Below are positions 33,971 through 42,632 of a stretch of DNA of 64,000 nucleotides, one piece after another. The DNA is from Flavobacterium sp. 90 (lineage in GTDB: Bacteria; Bacteroidota; Bacteroidia; Flavobacteriales; Flavobacteriaceae). A program made the translations under genes and the position numbers. The notes under the pieces are model-generated. The model saw only the letters and a list, made by a program, of their open reading frames with translations. It did not search any database and was not told the origin of the DNA. Position 1 is the first letter of the stretch. The number at the start of each line of letters is the position of its first letter. The DNA is taken from assembly GCF_004339525.1 (NCBI RefSeq), contig NZ_SMGE01000001.1, positions 1,674,001-1,738,000 of the forward strand, in the 5' to 3' direction.

Positions 33971-33991
33971 CACCCGCAATACGCACACAAA

Positions 33992-34064
33992 GGTACCTTA
34001 GCTCAGATGGTAGAGCAATGGACTGAAAATCCATGTGTCCCTGGTTCGATCCCTGGAGGTACCA
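33992..34064 (+). tRNA. tRNA-Phe (anticodon GAA)
   Basis: A full cloverleaf can be drawn: acceptor GGTACCT (33992-33998) with AGGTACC (34057-34063), D-stem GCTC/GAGC, and anticodon stem ATGGA/TCCAT with loop CTGAAAA, so the anticodon GAA is at 34025-34027. The discriminator base is A at 34064. CCA is not encoded. The T-arm (34040-34056) has CCTGG on both sides, so its middle pair is a T-T mismatch. A promoter precedes it and a terminator follows. Confidence 0.96.
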
Positions 34065-34065
34065 C

Positions 34066-34096
34066 AAAACCCGAATAGAAATATTCGGGTTTTTTG
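34066..34096 (+). terminator. Terminator of tRNA-Phe
   Basis: AAAACCCGAATA (34066-34077), a GAAA loop and TATTCGGGTTTT (34082-34093), then more Ts. Confidence 0.93.
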
Positions 34097-34135
34097 TTTT
34101 TAATATTTTCGTGAAAAGTTTAACTGCGTCGAATT

Positions 34136-34259
34136 TTACCGCAAAGTTCGCAAAGATTTTTTTAAGTAGGGATTTTGTAAAAACGCAAAGTTCGCAAAGC
34201 TTTGTGTTGATCTAGCTTTGCGAACATTGCGTTTTTACTTTGTGGTCTTTGCGGTTAAA
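34136..34259. repeat. Intergenic palindromic repeat, family A, copy 2
   Basis: Outer ends TTTACCGCAAAG (34136-34147) and CTTTGCGGTTAAA (34247-34259) match those of the copy at 5032-5193. An inner 23-nt inverted pair (34179-34201 and 34214-34236) contains CGCAAAGTTCGCAAAG and differs from perfect complementarity by one base. No ORF of substance is present. Confidence 0.75.
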
Positions 34260-34280
34260 CCACCTAATTACGAAAAAAAC

Positions 34281-35600
34281 TTATTGCTGAAACACAGAAA
34301 CCGCAGGGAAATAATACCCTGAGAAACTTACTGTTTCTGTTTTAACACCAGAATCAGCATTGAATAAATAAAGATTATTGATGGCGAAATTTGCTCCAAA
34401 TCCTTCATTTACTGTATTTACTACCAAAGTGTTTTTCAGGCGATCATAACCAATTCCTGAACCATATAATATATTAGATTGTGTTAACGTAATAAAAGGC
34501 GTTGCCAATGATGCCGTAGTTCCAGTATATTTATAAACTTGTTTACCACCACTCCAACTTCCGTTTTTAGCAATAAAAACATTATTTTTAGCTGCTGTAA
34601 TAGATCCCGGATGCCAAGCTCCCCAACTTCCGTAAGCTTGAAAACCTAAAGGAATTTCTGTTACTGCAAGTGTACTTGAATCTATACTTATAAGGTTTGT
34701 ACCTCCAGCTGCCCATACTTTTTTATCATCAGTAACAGCAAATCCCAGAACCATAGCAGGAATCGTTTTTACAACGGCAAATGTCGAAGCATTAAGAACA
34801 ATAACTCCTTGCGAAGCAGACAATGCAAAAACATAATTACCAACTTTAACAATATCTCCAACCTGACCTGTAACACCAGCAACTTGTCCGTTTAATGCCA
34901 TTGTATTCAGATTAAGCTTGTAGATACCATTACCAGAAGTCAATAATACTTGATTTTGATCAATACCAACTAGCGCACGCCAGTCGTTTCCGCCTTGAGC
35001 CGGAATCCTTTTTTCTTCTTTAAGTGTATAAGCATCTGTAACTACAACTGGTCCGCCAACTTTAGAAACTAAGAAAAGTTTTTTATTAAAGATCGTTCCA
35101 AATTCTAATGTAGACGATTCCGGTTTTAAATCTTTACCCGGATTTGCTTTTACAAAAACACTGTCTTCTATTGTTTTTGTGTCATATCTATAAAACCCAA
35201 CTGTTCCTGTTCCATGTCCAAACCAACCTTCGTTGATCATGAAGAAACCGTTTTCATAAGGTCCTAATGCAAGAACATTATAGGTTAGAGACGTTTTTCC
35301 GCCATCGTTTTTTGCTGTCATTGTAACTTTAAAGTCACCTCTTGCTTCTGGTTTAAAAACATAAGTAGAATCAGATCCTACAACTTTTCCGTCTACAGCC
35401 CATTCGAAAGAAACATTCTTTCTATCTGTTAGTTTTGAACTTAATTTTAGACTTTTACCAATGGTCAAAGTGTCTTTTAATTGTTGCTGACCATTTATTG
35501 CCGGAGCCGCTGTAAAATTGTCATCATTATTACACGAAACGGTTAAGATCATTAAAGAAGCAATTGCGAGTAGCTGCTTAGAAAAAAATTGGTTTTTCAT
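34281..35600 (-). CDS. DUF5074-type surface lipoprotein, likely cobalamin-binding (BtuG-like)
   Basis: Exported lipoprotein of 439 aa (signal ending in LTVSC, lipidated Cys23). Residues 40-110 look like a PKD/Ig-like domain (FEWAVDGKVVGSDSTYVFKPEARGD). Residues 115-439 form a YncE-like beta-propeller beginning GFFMINEGWFGHGTGTVGFY, the DUF5074 hallmark. A cobalamin riboswitch lies upstream on the same strand, so the gene is expected to be expressed under B12 limitation. In Bacteroides, beta-propeller lipoproteins in B12-regulated loci (BtuG) capture cobalamin for the BtuB receptor. No BtuB gene is adjacent here, so a partner must lie elsewhere. The specific function is inferred from the riboswitch and the fold. 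Confidence 0.85.
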   Translation of the reverse strand: MKNQFFSKQLLAIASLMILTVSCNNDDNFTAAPAINGQQQLKDTLTIGKSLKLSSKLTDRKNVSFEWAVDGKVVGSDSTYVFKPEARGDFKVTMTAKNDGGKTSLTYNVLALGPYENGFFMINEGWFGHGTGTVGFYRYDTKTIEDSVFVKANPGKDLKPESSTLEFGTIFNKKLFLVSKVGGPVVVTDAYTLKEEKRIPAQGGNDWRALVGIDQNQVLLTSGNGIYKLNLNTMALNGQVAGVTGQVGDIVKVGNYVFALSASQGVIVLNASTFAVVKTIPAMVLGFAVTDDKKVWAAGGTNLISIDSSTLAVTEIPLGFQAYGSWGAWHPGSITAAKNNVFIAKNGSWSGGKQVYKYTGTTASLATPFITLTQSNILYGSGIGYDRLKNTLVVNTVNEGFGANFAINNLYLFNADSGVKTETVSFSGYYFPAVSVFQQ

Positions 35601-35950
35601 TATTAAATATTTAAAATTAGATTACTTAAATCTTTAAATCGAAATACAATTTATGTTCAGCAAAAGTTTATAAAATTAACCTCTGCTTGCTTTTGTTTAA
35701 AAAGCAAAACATCTTGTACAACGCTACGTTTTAATGATTTTTTTAATGAAGAAACTGAATGTACCGAAAAGAAAAACATCCCACAGAAAGTTGATTTCAC
35801 GATATCACATTTGCAGAAAAAAAATCTCATAAACTCTTTTTTTGGCTTACGAGAATAGAATAACCAAGCAATACCATTATCACATAAAGTGAAAAAGTAT
35901 TGGTTTTAATTCAAGCTTCAATCCCCGAAAGCTATTTATTACTATAAAAA

Positions 35951-36110
35951 TGGCAGGTCTTCTGACTTGCTCCCTACACCCAGCCTTCCCTTTCAAAAAA
36001 TGAAAAGTGACATATTAAAGGGTTTCAGTTAATGAGCTTACAGCTGCGGGACAGTTTTGGAGTTACACCAAATTCCCTTTTAATGTCAATATTTATTCAA
36101 TATGACAACC
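35951..36110 (-). promoter_or_regulatory. Cobalamin (adenosylcobalamin-type) riboswitch
   Basis: Read on the minus strand the segment has the family blocks in order: AGGGAATTTGGTGTAA, AACTGTCCCGCAGCTGTAA (the B12-box-type core), GGGAAGGCTGGGTGTAGGGA, and AGTCAGAAGACCTGCC closing the P1 side. These match the Rfam Cobalamin class. It precedes the DUF5074 lipoprotein by a leader of about 350 nt (35601-35950), in which no gene and no clear terminator was found. B12 binding should reduce expression. The 5' boundary is approximate. Confidence 0.92.
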
Positions 36111-36369
36111 ATTTTCTGTTTTAAAATTGTGTCGCAAAACTAGTGTTTTCTTTCTTAAGAAAGTACTACTTCTTTATATTTAAAACCTTTCCTACATCTT
36201 TAATCTATGATTTATTTTAAGCTATTGAGCATTTAACAGCCATAAATCGAGCAAGTCAAAAATTGCATCAATTTTGTTAAAAAAGTATTGACCAAATAAA
36301 AAAATATCCTATATATTCGTAAAATGTTATTTAATTATTTGATTAACTAATAAAAACACAAAATATTTT

Positions 36370-37866
36370 ATGAGTAAAAATTCTACAAAAGGCATTTGGA
36401 AAGTAATTTCGGCCTCGTCAATGGGAACAATGATTGAATGGTACGATTTCTATATTTTTGGAAGTTTAGCAGTTGTAATTTCCACTAAGTTTTTTCCAAG
36501 TGACAATCCTACAGCAGCCTTTTTATCTACGCTGGCGACTTTTGCTGCAGGATTTGTAGTTCGTCCTTTTGGGGCATTATTTTTTGGAAGACTTGGCGAT
36601 ATTATTGGTCGGAAATATACTTTTATGGCTACTTTATTATTAATGGGAGGTTCTACTTTTTTAATTGGCTGTATTCCCAGTTATGAAACTATTGGTTTTC
36701 TTGCTCCTTTATTGGTTCTTGTTCTTCGTTTATTGCAAGGACTTGCGCTTGGCGGTGAATATGGAGGCGCAGCCACTTATGTTGCAGAACACGCTCCGGT
36801 CGGTCAAAAAGGATATTGGACTTCCTGGATTCAAACCACCGCTACAGTTGGTTTATTTATCTCTTTAATGGTAATTCTTGCTACTAAAAACGTTCTTTCT
36901 GCTGAAGATTTTGATTCCTGGGGATGGCGCGTTCCGTTTTGGGTTTCTATCGTAATGGTTGGTGTTTCGTATTTGATTCGGAAAAACATGGACGAATCTC
37001 CTGTTTTCGCTAAAGCGAAAAAAGAAGGAACAACGAGTACAAATCCATTAAAAGAAAGTTTTGGAAATCGATACAATCTGAAATTTGTGTTACTCGCATT
37101 ATTTGGCGCCACAATGGGACAAGGCGTTGTTTGGTACACGGGACAATTTTATGCCATGAGTTTTATGAAAACCGTAATGAATATCGATTCCTCTCAAGTT
37201 GATGGATTATTAGGAATTGCGCTTTTAATTGGAACGCCGTTTTTTATTGTTTTTGGATGGCTGAGCGATAAAGTTGGACGAAAATACATTATGATGGGCG
37301 GAATGCTTCTTGCTATTTTATTTTACAGACCGATCTATAAAATGATGTACAACACAACTGATGTAAGCTACAAAACCGAAATTATAGAACAAACCTCTCA
37401 AAAAGTCGAAACAGCAAAAAATAATGACATAATTACCACTATTTCAAAAACCTATACTGATGGAACTTCGTATATCGAAAAGAAAACAGATTTTGCTGAT
37501 AAGAAAAAATCTCAAAGCACTATCACTATAAAAATCAATTCTGGCGATGAATGGACGTTAATTTTTTTAGTTTTCATTCAGGTTTTATTTGTTACGATGG
37601 TTTATGGTCCAATTGCCGCATTTTTAGTTGAAATGTTTCCAACTAAAATCAGATACACTTCTATGTCACTTCCTTATCATGTAGGAAATGGAATTTTTGG
37701 AGGTTTACTGCCGGCAATTTCAACCTATTTTGTAACTCATTCAAAAGCAGCCGGAAAAAGCGATTTTTATCTTGACGGACTTTGGTATCCTATTATTATT
37801 GCTTCGGTCTGCTTTGTAATTGGAATGGTTTATATAGACAACAAAAATAAAATTAATCATCTTTAA
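36370..37866 (+). CDS. MFS metabolite:proton symporter (MHS family)
   Basis: Inner-membrane importer of 498 aa with 12 hydrophobic segments. The start (SASSMGTMIEWYDFYIFGSLA) and FGRLGDIIGRKYTF (motif A) are typical of the MHS subfamily that contains ProP, ShiA and the alpha-ketoglutarate permease. RLLQGLALGGEYGGAATYVAEHAP is the second hallmark. Residues about 330-400 form an extra hydrophilic loop (around QKVETAKNNDIITTISK) between helices 8 and 9, longer than in ProP-type proteins. The substrate cannot be told from the sequence. It is followed by a 75-aa membrane protein 11 nt downstream. Confidence 0.9.
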   Translation: MSKNSTKGIWKVISASSMGTMIEWYDFYIFGSLAVVISTKFFPSDNPTAAFLSTLATFAAGFVVRPFGALFFGRLGDIIGRKYTFMATLLLMGGSTFLIGCIPSYETIGFLAPLLVLVLRLLQGLALGGEYGGAATYVAEHAPVGQKGYWTSWIQTTATVGLFISLMVILATKNVLSAEDFDSWGWRVPFWVSIVMVGVSYLIRKNMDESPVFAKAKKEGTTSTNPLKESFGNRYNLKFVLLALFGATMGQGVVWYTGQFYAMSFMKTVMNIDSSQVDGLLGIALLIGTPFFIVFGWLSDKVGRKYIMMGGMLLAILFYRPIYKMMYNTTDVSYKTEIIEQTSQKVETAKNNDIITTISKTYTDGTSYIEKKTDFADKKKSQSTITIKINSGDEWTLIFLVFIQVLFVTMVYGPIAAFLVEMFPTKIRYTSMSLPYHVGNGIFGGLLPAISTYFVTHSKAAGKSDFYLDGLWYPIIIASVCFVIGMVYIDNKNKINHL

Positions 37867-37877
37867 CATTTTAGAAC

Positions 37878-38105
37878 ATGAATACAATCAAACAGGCTTT
37901 AGGCGTTTTATGGGTTATTTTAGCAGTTGCCGCTGCTTACTTTTGCGTGTTTGAATTTGGCTTACCTAAATTATTATCAGATCAACAAGATGATTTAGTA
38001 TTTGGTATCATTATTCTTTTTATTCTTACTCCGTTAATTGTTTTAGGATTAGGAACATTTGGTTATTTTGCTGTAATTGGCGAGTACAATCACAAAAAGA
38101 GATAA
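37878..38105 (+). CDS. Small membrane protein accompanying the transporter (DUF6814-like)
   Basis: 75 aa with two helices (ALGVLWVILAVAAAYFCVF and DLVFGIIILFILTPLIVLGLGTF) and a basic tail. It is 11 nt downstream of the MHS transporter and so probably co-transcribed. I associate this kind of protein with the DUF6814 family that often follows such transporters in Bacteroidota, but that is memory, not a search. An accessory subunit or stability factor is possible. Confidence 0.75.
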   Translation: MNTIKQALGVLWVILAVAAAYFCVFEFGLPKLLSDQQDDLVFGIIILFILTPLIVLGLGTFGYFAVIGEYNHKKR

Positions 38106-38125
38106 ATTAAAATACACCTTAACTC

Positions 38126-38158
38126 AAAAGGGTTGCCTGTTTCCAGACAACCCTTTTT
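38126..38158. terminator. Bidirectional terminator between convergent genes
   Basis: AAAAGGGTTG (38126-38135) pairs with CAACCCTTTT (38148-38157), with a partly paired 12-nt loop. It serves the small membrane gene on the plus strand and the amylase on the minus strand. Confidence 0.85.
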
Positions 38159-38215
38159 CATTACTAAACAAAACCAATTTTATACTTTTCAGACTATAAA
38201 ACTATATTCTAAAAA

Positions 38216-41089
38216 TTACTTTTTAATAAACTTCGCTACTCGAACATTACCGTTCTCGTCAAAAGCTTTTACAATATATATTCCCGTTTTTAAATCGCTT
38301 ACACCAAACTGAGAATCTAAATTCCCGTTTGTTTTAAAACTTTTTACTAATTGACCTGAGATTGCATAAACCTGAACTTTGGTTGTTACAATATCTAAAG
38401 TGAAATAATTTGCAACCGGATTTGGATACAAACTAACTACGTTTCCTTTTTCGAAATTTTCGATCGCTAAATTCGCCTGTTTGTTACCATAAATTCTGTA
38501 TTCACCAGCTGGTAAACTTATCGTTGCGTTTACATCTGTAACCGTAATCGTTGTATTATCCATTAAGTTAACCCAAGTTCCTGCATATGGAAAACCTGTT
38601 GCAACATTTTTTGCCGTTAGATCAAAATTAGCCAGAATCACAACGTCTTTTAATTGCGCCGAAGTCAGATTATCATTCTTAATTTTTATATTAATACTTA
38701 ATGAATTTGGACTCGAAATAGTTGGAGTTCCTAAAAATACAGGTTCTGTAATTTTAAGATTAATCATTTTAGCCCAATCATTATAAATCTTGCTTCTATT
38801 AGCATTTCCTAACCAATTATTAACCCATTGAGGTTGTGGTTTTGTATCTAATTTACAATCTCCGGCAGCAGCATCTGTATCTGTATTTACAGTGTTATTG
38901 TTACAAGTAAAAATAGAACTGTCCCAACCTAGTTCTCCAAAATGCCAAATCATTTTTGGACCGGGAACTAATAATGAAACCGCACCAATTGCAGACATTC
39001 TTGACAAAGCGGTATTTAAAGTTTTCACATTATAACTTCCGCTTGAAGCTCCATATTGAACATTTTTGTACATCAAACGTTCTTCATCATGACTTTCTGC
39101 ATAACCCATTAATCTGTTTGCGGTAAAACCACGGCTAGCACTTGCCATTCTTGAAATATCGCTATCAGTTGCGTATCCCATTGACAATTGATTGTATTGA
39201 TTTGTCATTTTCCCCCACATCATTACTCCTTTACCAGGCGTTTCTGTAACTCTGTAATTTGCCCATTCTTTCTCTTCTGCATCAGTTCCTAAGTGTTCAA
39301 AAATAGTATAATGTGTAGGATCAAGGCTCCAGGAATAATCAGCATATTTCTTTAATATATCAACTCTGTCTTGTTGATATGCATTTGTACAAGCTTGATC
39401 TGATGCTGTACAAGCTTGTGTAAATCCTTTTGTTAAATCCCAACGGAAACCATCAATTTTATACTCTTCAATCCATTGTTTGATCACGCGATCTACATAA
39501 TTTTGTGTTTTTAGCGATTGGTGATTAAAATCTTCTCCAACGCTAAAAGTATGTTTTGCAACAGTATTAAAATAAGGATTCTCAGCTGTTGGCGAACCAA
39601 AACCATCTCCATCAGGATCATTCATCCACATTCTAACCATAGGATTACGTCCAAAGGCGTGATTTAAAGCAACGTCAAGAATTACAGCAATTCCATTTTC
39701 ATGGCATAAATCGATAAACTCCTTTAACTTATCTGAAGTTCCGTAAAATTTATCCAAAGCCATATGAAACGAAGTATTATAACCCCAGCTTTCATTGCCT
39801 TCAAACTCCATTACAGGCATTAATTCGATTGCATTTATTTTAAGATTTTTAAAATAATCGATTCTGTCAATCAAACTTTGATAATTTTTATTGGCATCAA
39901 AATCACGAACCAAAACTTCATAAACTACTAATTTTTCTTTAGCCGGTTTTGTAAAATTTGTCACTTTCCAATTGTATGGCGTTTGTCCTGTTTTCAAAAC
40001 CGTAACTTCAAAATTTTGTCCTGCCGGATAAGTCGGTATATTTGGATATGAAGCTGAAGGAATCCCAGGATCGTCAAAAGGCGATAAAACCAATGTTGAA
40101 TATGGATCTGCAGTTTTTACCAATGAAGGTGAATTTGCAATTGGAGTAGATTCAACTACCCAATATTGATACGTATTATTTACACCCGAAACTAGACCCG
40201 TTAATTCTAACCAGAATTTCCCCGAAGTTGGATCTTTTTTCATGGCATACGCCGATGAAGGCTGCCAGTTATTAAAACTTCCTGCAACGTAAACAAAGTC
40301 TTTTAATGGCGCATCCAAAACTAAAGTTGCTTTTGTAACATCAGAAGCATTATAGTTAATTCCGTCAACTAAACCCGCAGGCATATTTTCTGAAACCGTA
40401 TTTGGATTTACAACAACCGAAAACTTTTTAGAAATTGAAGTTGTTCCCTGAGTTGCAATTAACTCATAACTTTGATTAGTTGTAATATTAGTCGCATTAT
40501 AAGAATAACTTGCTGTACTCGCGTTTGTATTGATTACAGTTCCGTTAGCTTTCAAGGAATAACTTGCAACTCCGTTTGTGTTTGTTGCTGCAATATTAAA
40601 ACTTGCTCCCGAAGCTATAATTGTAGTACTATTTTCAACCGGAGCCGTTAATGTTACCTGAAATGATCCTACTTCAACCAGAATATCTTGTGATTTTTTA
40701 TCGCCGGTTCCATTTTTTGCTTTAACTAAAAATCCAATTTTACCAATTCCTGTTATATTATAATAAGTTGTTGGTGTAATTGTTTTAGTATAAGTATCCG
40801 AAGCAGAATTGTATGTAAATTTACTTCCATCGCTGGATGCATCCCAACCACCATTATCCGGAGTCCCTTTTTGGGTAGTATCATTGGTATCAAAAGCCCA
40901 AGCCCACATATAAAGGGAATGATCCGTAACTCCCCAGGAACTTTCATTAACACTGCTTCCATTAATTGTAATGGTAATCGCAGTAGTCTCTTCAAAAGTT
41001 GATGGACTTACACTGTAAGTAACCGTTTGTTGCTGTGCAAATGTAATTGCTGATAACAAAAGGAAAAATAAAAGTAAAGTTTTTTTCAT
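38216..41089 (-). CDS. Secreted GH13 alpha-amylase with T9SS sorting domain
   Basis: Extracellular starch-degrading enzyme of 957 aa. The order is a signal peptide (LLLFFLLLSAITFAQ), an N-terminal beta-domain (about 20-145), an Ig-like domain (about 147-235), a CBM48-like domain (about 245-365; VYVAGSFNNWQPSSAYAM), then the GH13 barrel. Region I is VILDVALNH, region II is GFRWDLTKG (nucleophile Asp551), the acid/base Glu598 is in TIFEHLG, and region IV is ESHDEE (Asp668). The last 75 residues (VVSLYPNPVANYFTLDI onwards) are a type A T9SS sorting domain, so the enzyme is exported to or anchored at the cell surface. It belongs with the SusCDE locus, though a peptide-export cluster now lies between them, and it shares an upstream motif with susC. 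Confidence 0.95.
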   Translation of the reverse strand: MKKTLLLFFLLLSAITFAQQQTVTYSVSPSTFEETTAITITINGSSVNESSWGVTDHSLYMWAWAFDTNDTTQKGTPDNGGWDASSDGSKFTYNSASDTYTKTITPTTYYNITGIGKIGFLVKAKNGTGDKKSQDILVEVGSFQVTLTAPVENSTTIIASGASFNIAATNTNGVASYSLKANGTVINTNASTASYSYNATNITTNQSYELIATQGTTSISKKFSVVVNPNTVSENMPAGLVDGINYNASDVTKATLVLDAPLKDFVYVAGSFNNWQPSSAYAMKKDPTSGKFWLELTGLVSGVNNTYQYWVVESTPIANSPSLVKTADPYSTLVLSPFDDPGIPSASYPNIPTYPAGQNFEVTVLKTGQTPYNWKVTNFTKPAKEKLVVYEVLVRDFDANKNYQSLIDRIDYFKNLKINAIELMPVMEFEGNESWGYNTSFHMALDKFYGTSDKLKEFIDLCHENGIAVILDVALNHAFGRNPMVRMWMNDPDGDGFGSPTAENPYFNTVAKHTFSVGEDFNHQSLKTQNYVDRVIKQWIEEYKIDGFRWDLTKGFTQACTASDQACTNAYQQDRVDILKKYADYSWSLDPTHYTIFEHLGTDAEEKEWANYRVTETPGKGVMMWGKMTNQYNQLSMGYATDSDISRMASASRGFTANRLMGYAESHDEERLMYKNVQYGASSGSYNVKTLNTALSRMSAIGAVSLLVPGPKMIWHFGELGWDSSIFTCNNNTVNTDTDAAAGDCKLDTKPQPQWVNNWLGNANRSKIYNDWAKMINLKITEPVFLGTPTISSPNSLSINIKIKNDNLTSAQLKDVVILANFDLTAKNVATGFPYAGTWVNLMDNTTITVTDVNATISLPAGEYRIYGNKQANLAIENFEKGNVVSLYPNPVANYFTLDIVTTKVQVYAISGQLVKSFKTNGNLDSQFGVSDLKTGIYIVKAFDENGNVRVAKFIKK

Positions 41090-41187
41090 AATTTAAGTAA
41101 TGTGTATTAAAGCAAAAAATGACATAATTAATAAAGGTATTCGATAAATCGTAAATCTACTATAGCGTTTTCGAATTGACATTCCGC

Positions 41188-41211
41188 AAACGTTGTAGTG
41201 TTCAAAACTTT
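41188..41211. promoter_or_regulatory. Motif upstream of the amylase, shared with susC
   Basis: On the plus strand AAACGTTGTAGTG followed by TTCAAAACTTT matches the susC upstream copy (55823-55846) in 22 of 24 positions. It lies about 100 bp upstream of the amylase ATG, suggesting a common operator in the starch regulon. Confidence 0.65.
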
Positions 41212-41284
41212 ATTCTAAAAATGGGATAATTACTTAAAAAAGGATATTTTTCAGACAAAAAGCAATTCCTAAATTCACTCTTTT

Positions 41285-41311
41285 ATATCTATTTATTTAG
41301 TAAATAGATAT
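41285..41311. other. Perfect hairpin abutting the HlyD stop codon
   Basis: ATATCTATTTA (41285-41295) and TAAATAGATAT (41301-41311) form an 11-bp AT-only-type stem directly after the stop of the last export-cluster gene. There is no T-run in the right direction, so it may stabilise the mRNA 3' end rather than terminate. Confidence 0.5.
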
Positions 41312-42610
41312 TTATCTTTGAACTAATTTCCTGAATTGATAAAAAACACGCTCAATCAAGCGCATTTCCTCAGTGATGATATCTGCAGAACCGGTTAATT
41401 CTTTATCAAATTTTATCTCTTTGTCATAAGTCGTTTTTAATCCTTTTGGTATGGCGACTTCAATAAAATAATTTCCGTCTTTGTCTGTAATTGTTGACAT
41501 CGATTGAACACGTCCTTCCAGCATTCCGTATTCCTGATATGGAAAATTATCTAATTTGATTAATACTTTTTGATTGGTTTGAATTTTACCCGAATTCTGC
41601 AAAGGAACTTTTAAATTGCCCAGATATTCTCCTTGATTTTCCGGTAATATTGTTGCAAATAAATCTCCGGTTTTTATAAGTTGATTTTCTTTCCATGAAT
41701 TCTGAAATCTAAAAGTTCCGTCATAATTTGCCACAAATAGATAGTTTTGTTTCCAAACATGGATGCTTTTTTTCAATTCGTCTAATGCCTGGAACAAAGA
41801 ACTTAAAGTTGTAACATCTGCTTTTTCTTGCGAAATCTGGCTTGCCACAACTTGTTTTCTGGCTTGATTTATAGCTTCTTTTTGTTGAGAAATTGTCGAG
41901 TTAGTCTGATCATAACTTTGTTTAGCCTGCAAATTATTTCCTTTTTGAAGGTCTAAATCATACTTCGAAATCACGCCTTTTTCATATAATTGAAGCGATC
42001 TTTTGTATTGAATATCACTTAAATTCAGCTTTATTTTTTCCAGTTTTTGCTGTTCATACAAAGCCGCTAATCTATTTGCGTTTTCAGTTTGTGAACTTTT
42101 GCCCACATTTATTTCTTCAGAATATGGATGAAGTTTCTGATTGAGTTCATTCTCAATATAGGCTTTATGAAACTGACTGAAAGAAGATTGAATATCTCCC
42201 AATTCCAAATTATTCATTTCCTTAAAGGAAAAATAAAACGTTTGATAATCAGAAGGAATTGATGCTACAATTTTATCCAGTTTCAAAACATCTTCAAAAT
42301 TTGCTGTACTTTCTAAAATCGCAACTACGGTTCCTTTTTTAACTTTTGAAGAGTTAGGAATACACAACTTAACAATTCTTGAATTAACTTTAGATTCCAA
42401 TCTTTCCGGTGGATAATTGGAAGTAATTACCGCTTTTGCTGCTATTACGTCAGGATATTTTACAAACCAACAACCTATAACAAACGCTATTATTAGTGCA
42501 AAAATGATGGAAATTCCATAACGAACAATCCACGCCGGCGGATTTGACAGTACTTCCTGAACAGATTCAGATCGTAATTCTATATCGTCTAAAACATTTT
42601 TTGATGCCAT
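41312..42610 (-). CDS. HlyD-family periplasmic adaptor of a peptide exporter
   Basis: Membrane-fusion protein of 432 aa linking an inner-membrane ABC exporter to an outer-membrane channel. One N-terminal helix (GISIIFALIIAFVIGCWFV, about 33-51) is followed by a biotinyl-lipoyl-like half (SRIVKLCIPNSSKVKKGTVVAIL), a long coiled coil (about 150-275) and the C-terminal beta-barrel half (GNLKVPLQNSGKIQTNQKVLIKLDNFPY). It is the last gene of the putative peptide cluster, 22 nt after the C39 ABC transporter. No TolC-type outer-membrane protein is in the cluster, so a housekeeping one is presumably borrowed. Confidence 0.92.
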   Translation of the reverse strand: MASKNVLDDIELRSESVQEVLSNPPAWIVRYGISIIFALIIAFVIGCWFVKYPDVIAAKAVITSNYPPERLESKVNSRIVKLCIPNSSKVKKGTVVAILESTANFEDVLKLDKIVASIPSDYQTFYFSFKEMNNLELGDIQSSFSQFHKAYIENELNQKLHPYSEEINVGKSSQTENANRLAALYEQQKLEKIKLNLSDIQYKRSLQLYEKGVISKYDLDLQKGNNLQAKQSYDQTNSTISQQKEAINQARKQVVASQISQEKADVTTLSSLFQALDELKKSIHVWKQNYLFVANYDGTFRFQNSWKENQLIKTGDLFATILPENQGEYLGNLKVPLQNSGKIQTNQKVLIKLDNFPYQEYGMLEGRVQSMSTITDKDGNYFIEVAIPKGLKTTYDKEIKFDKELTGSADIITEEMRLIERVFYQFRKLVQR

Positions 42611-42632
42611 TTGATCTTATTTTACAGAGTAA

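Noticed and set aside
33888..34067. 60 extra N-terminal codons of CoaX
   Set aside because: They read antisense through tRNA-Phe; the family start is at 33887.
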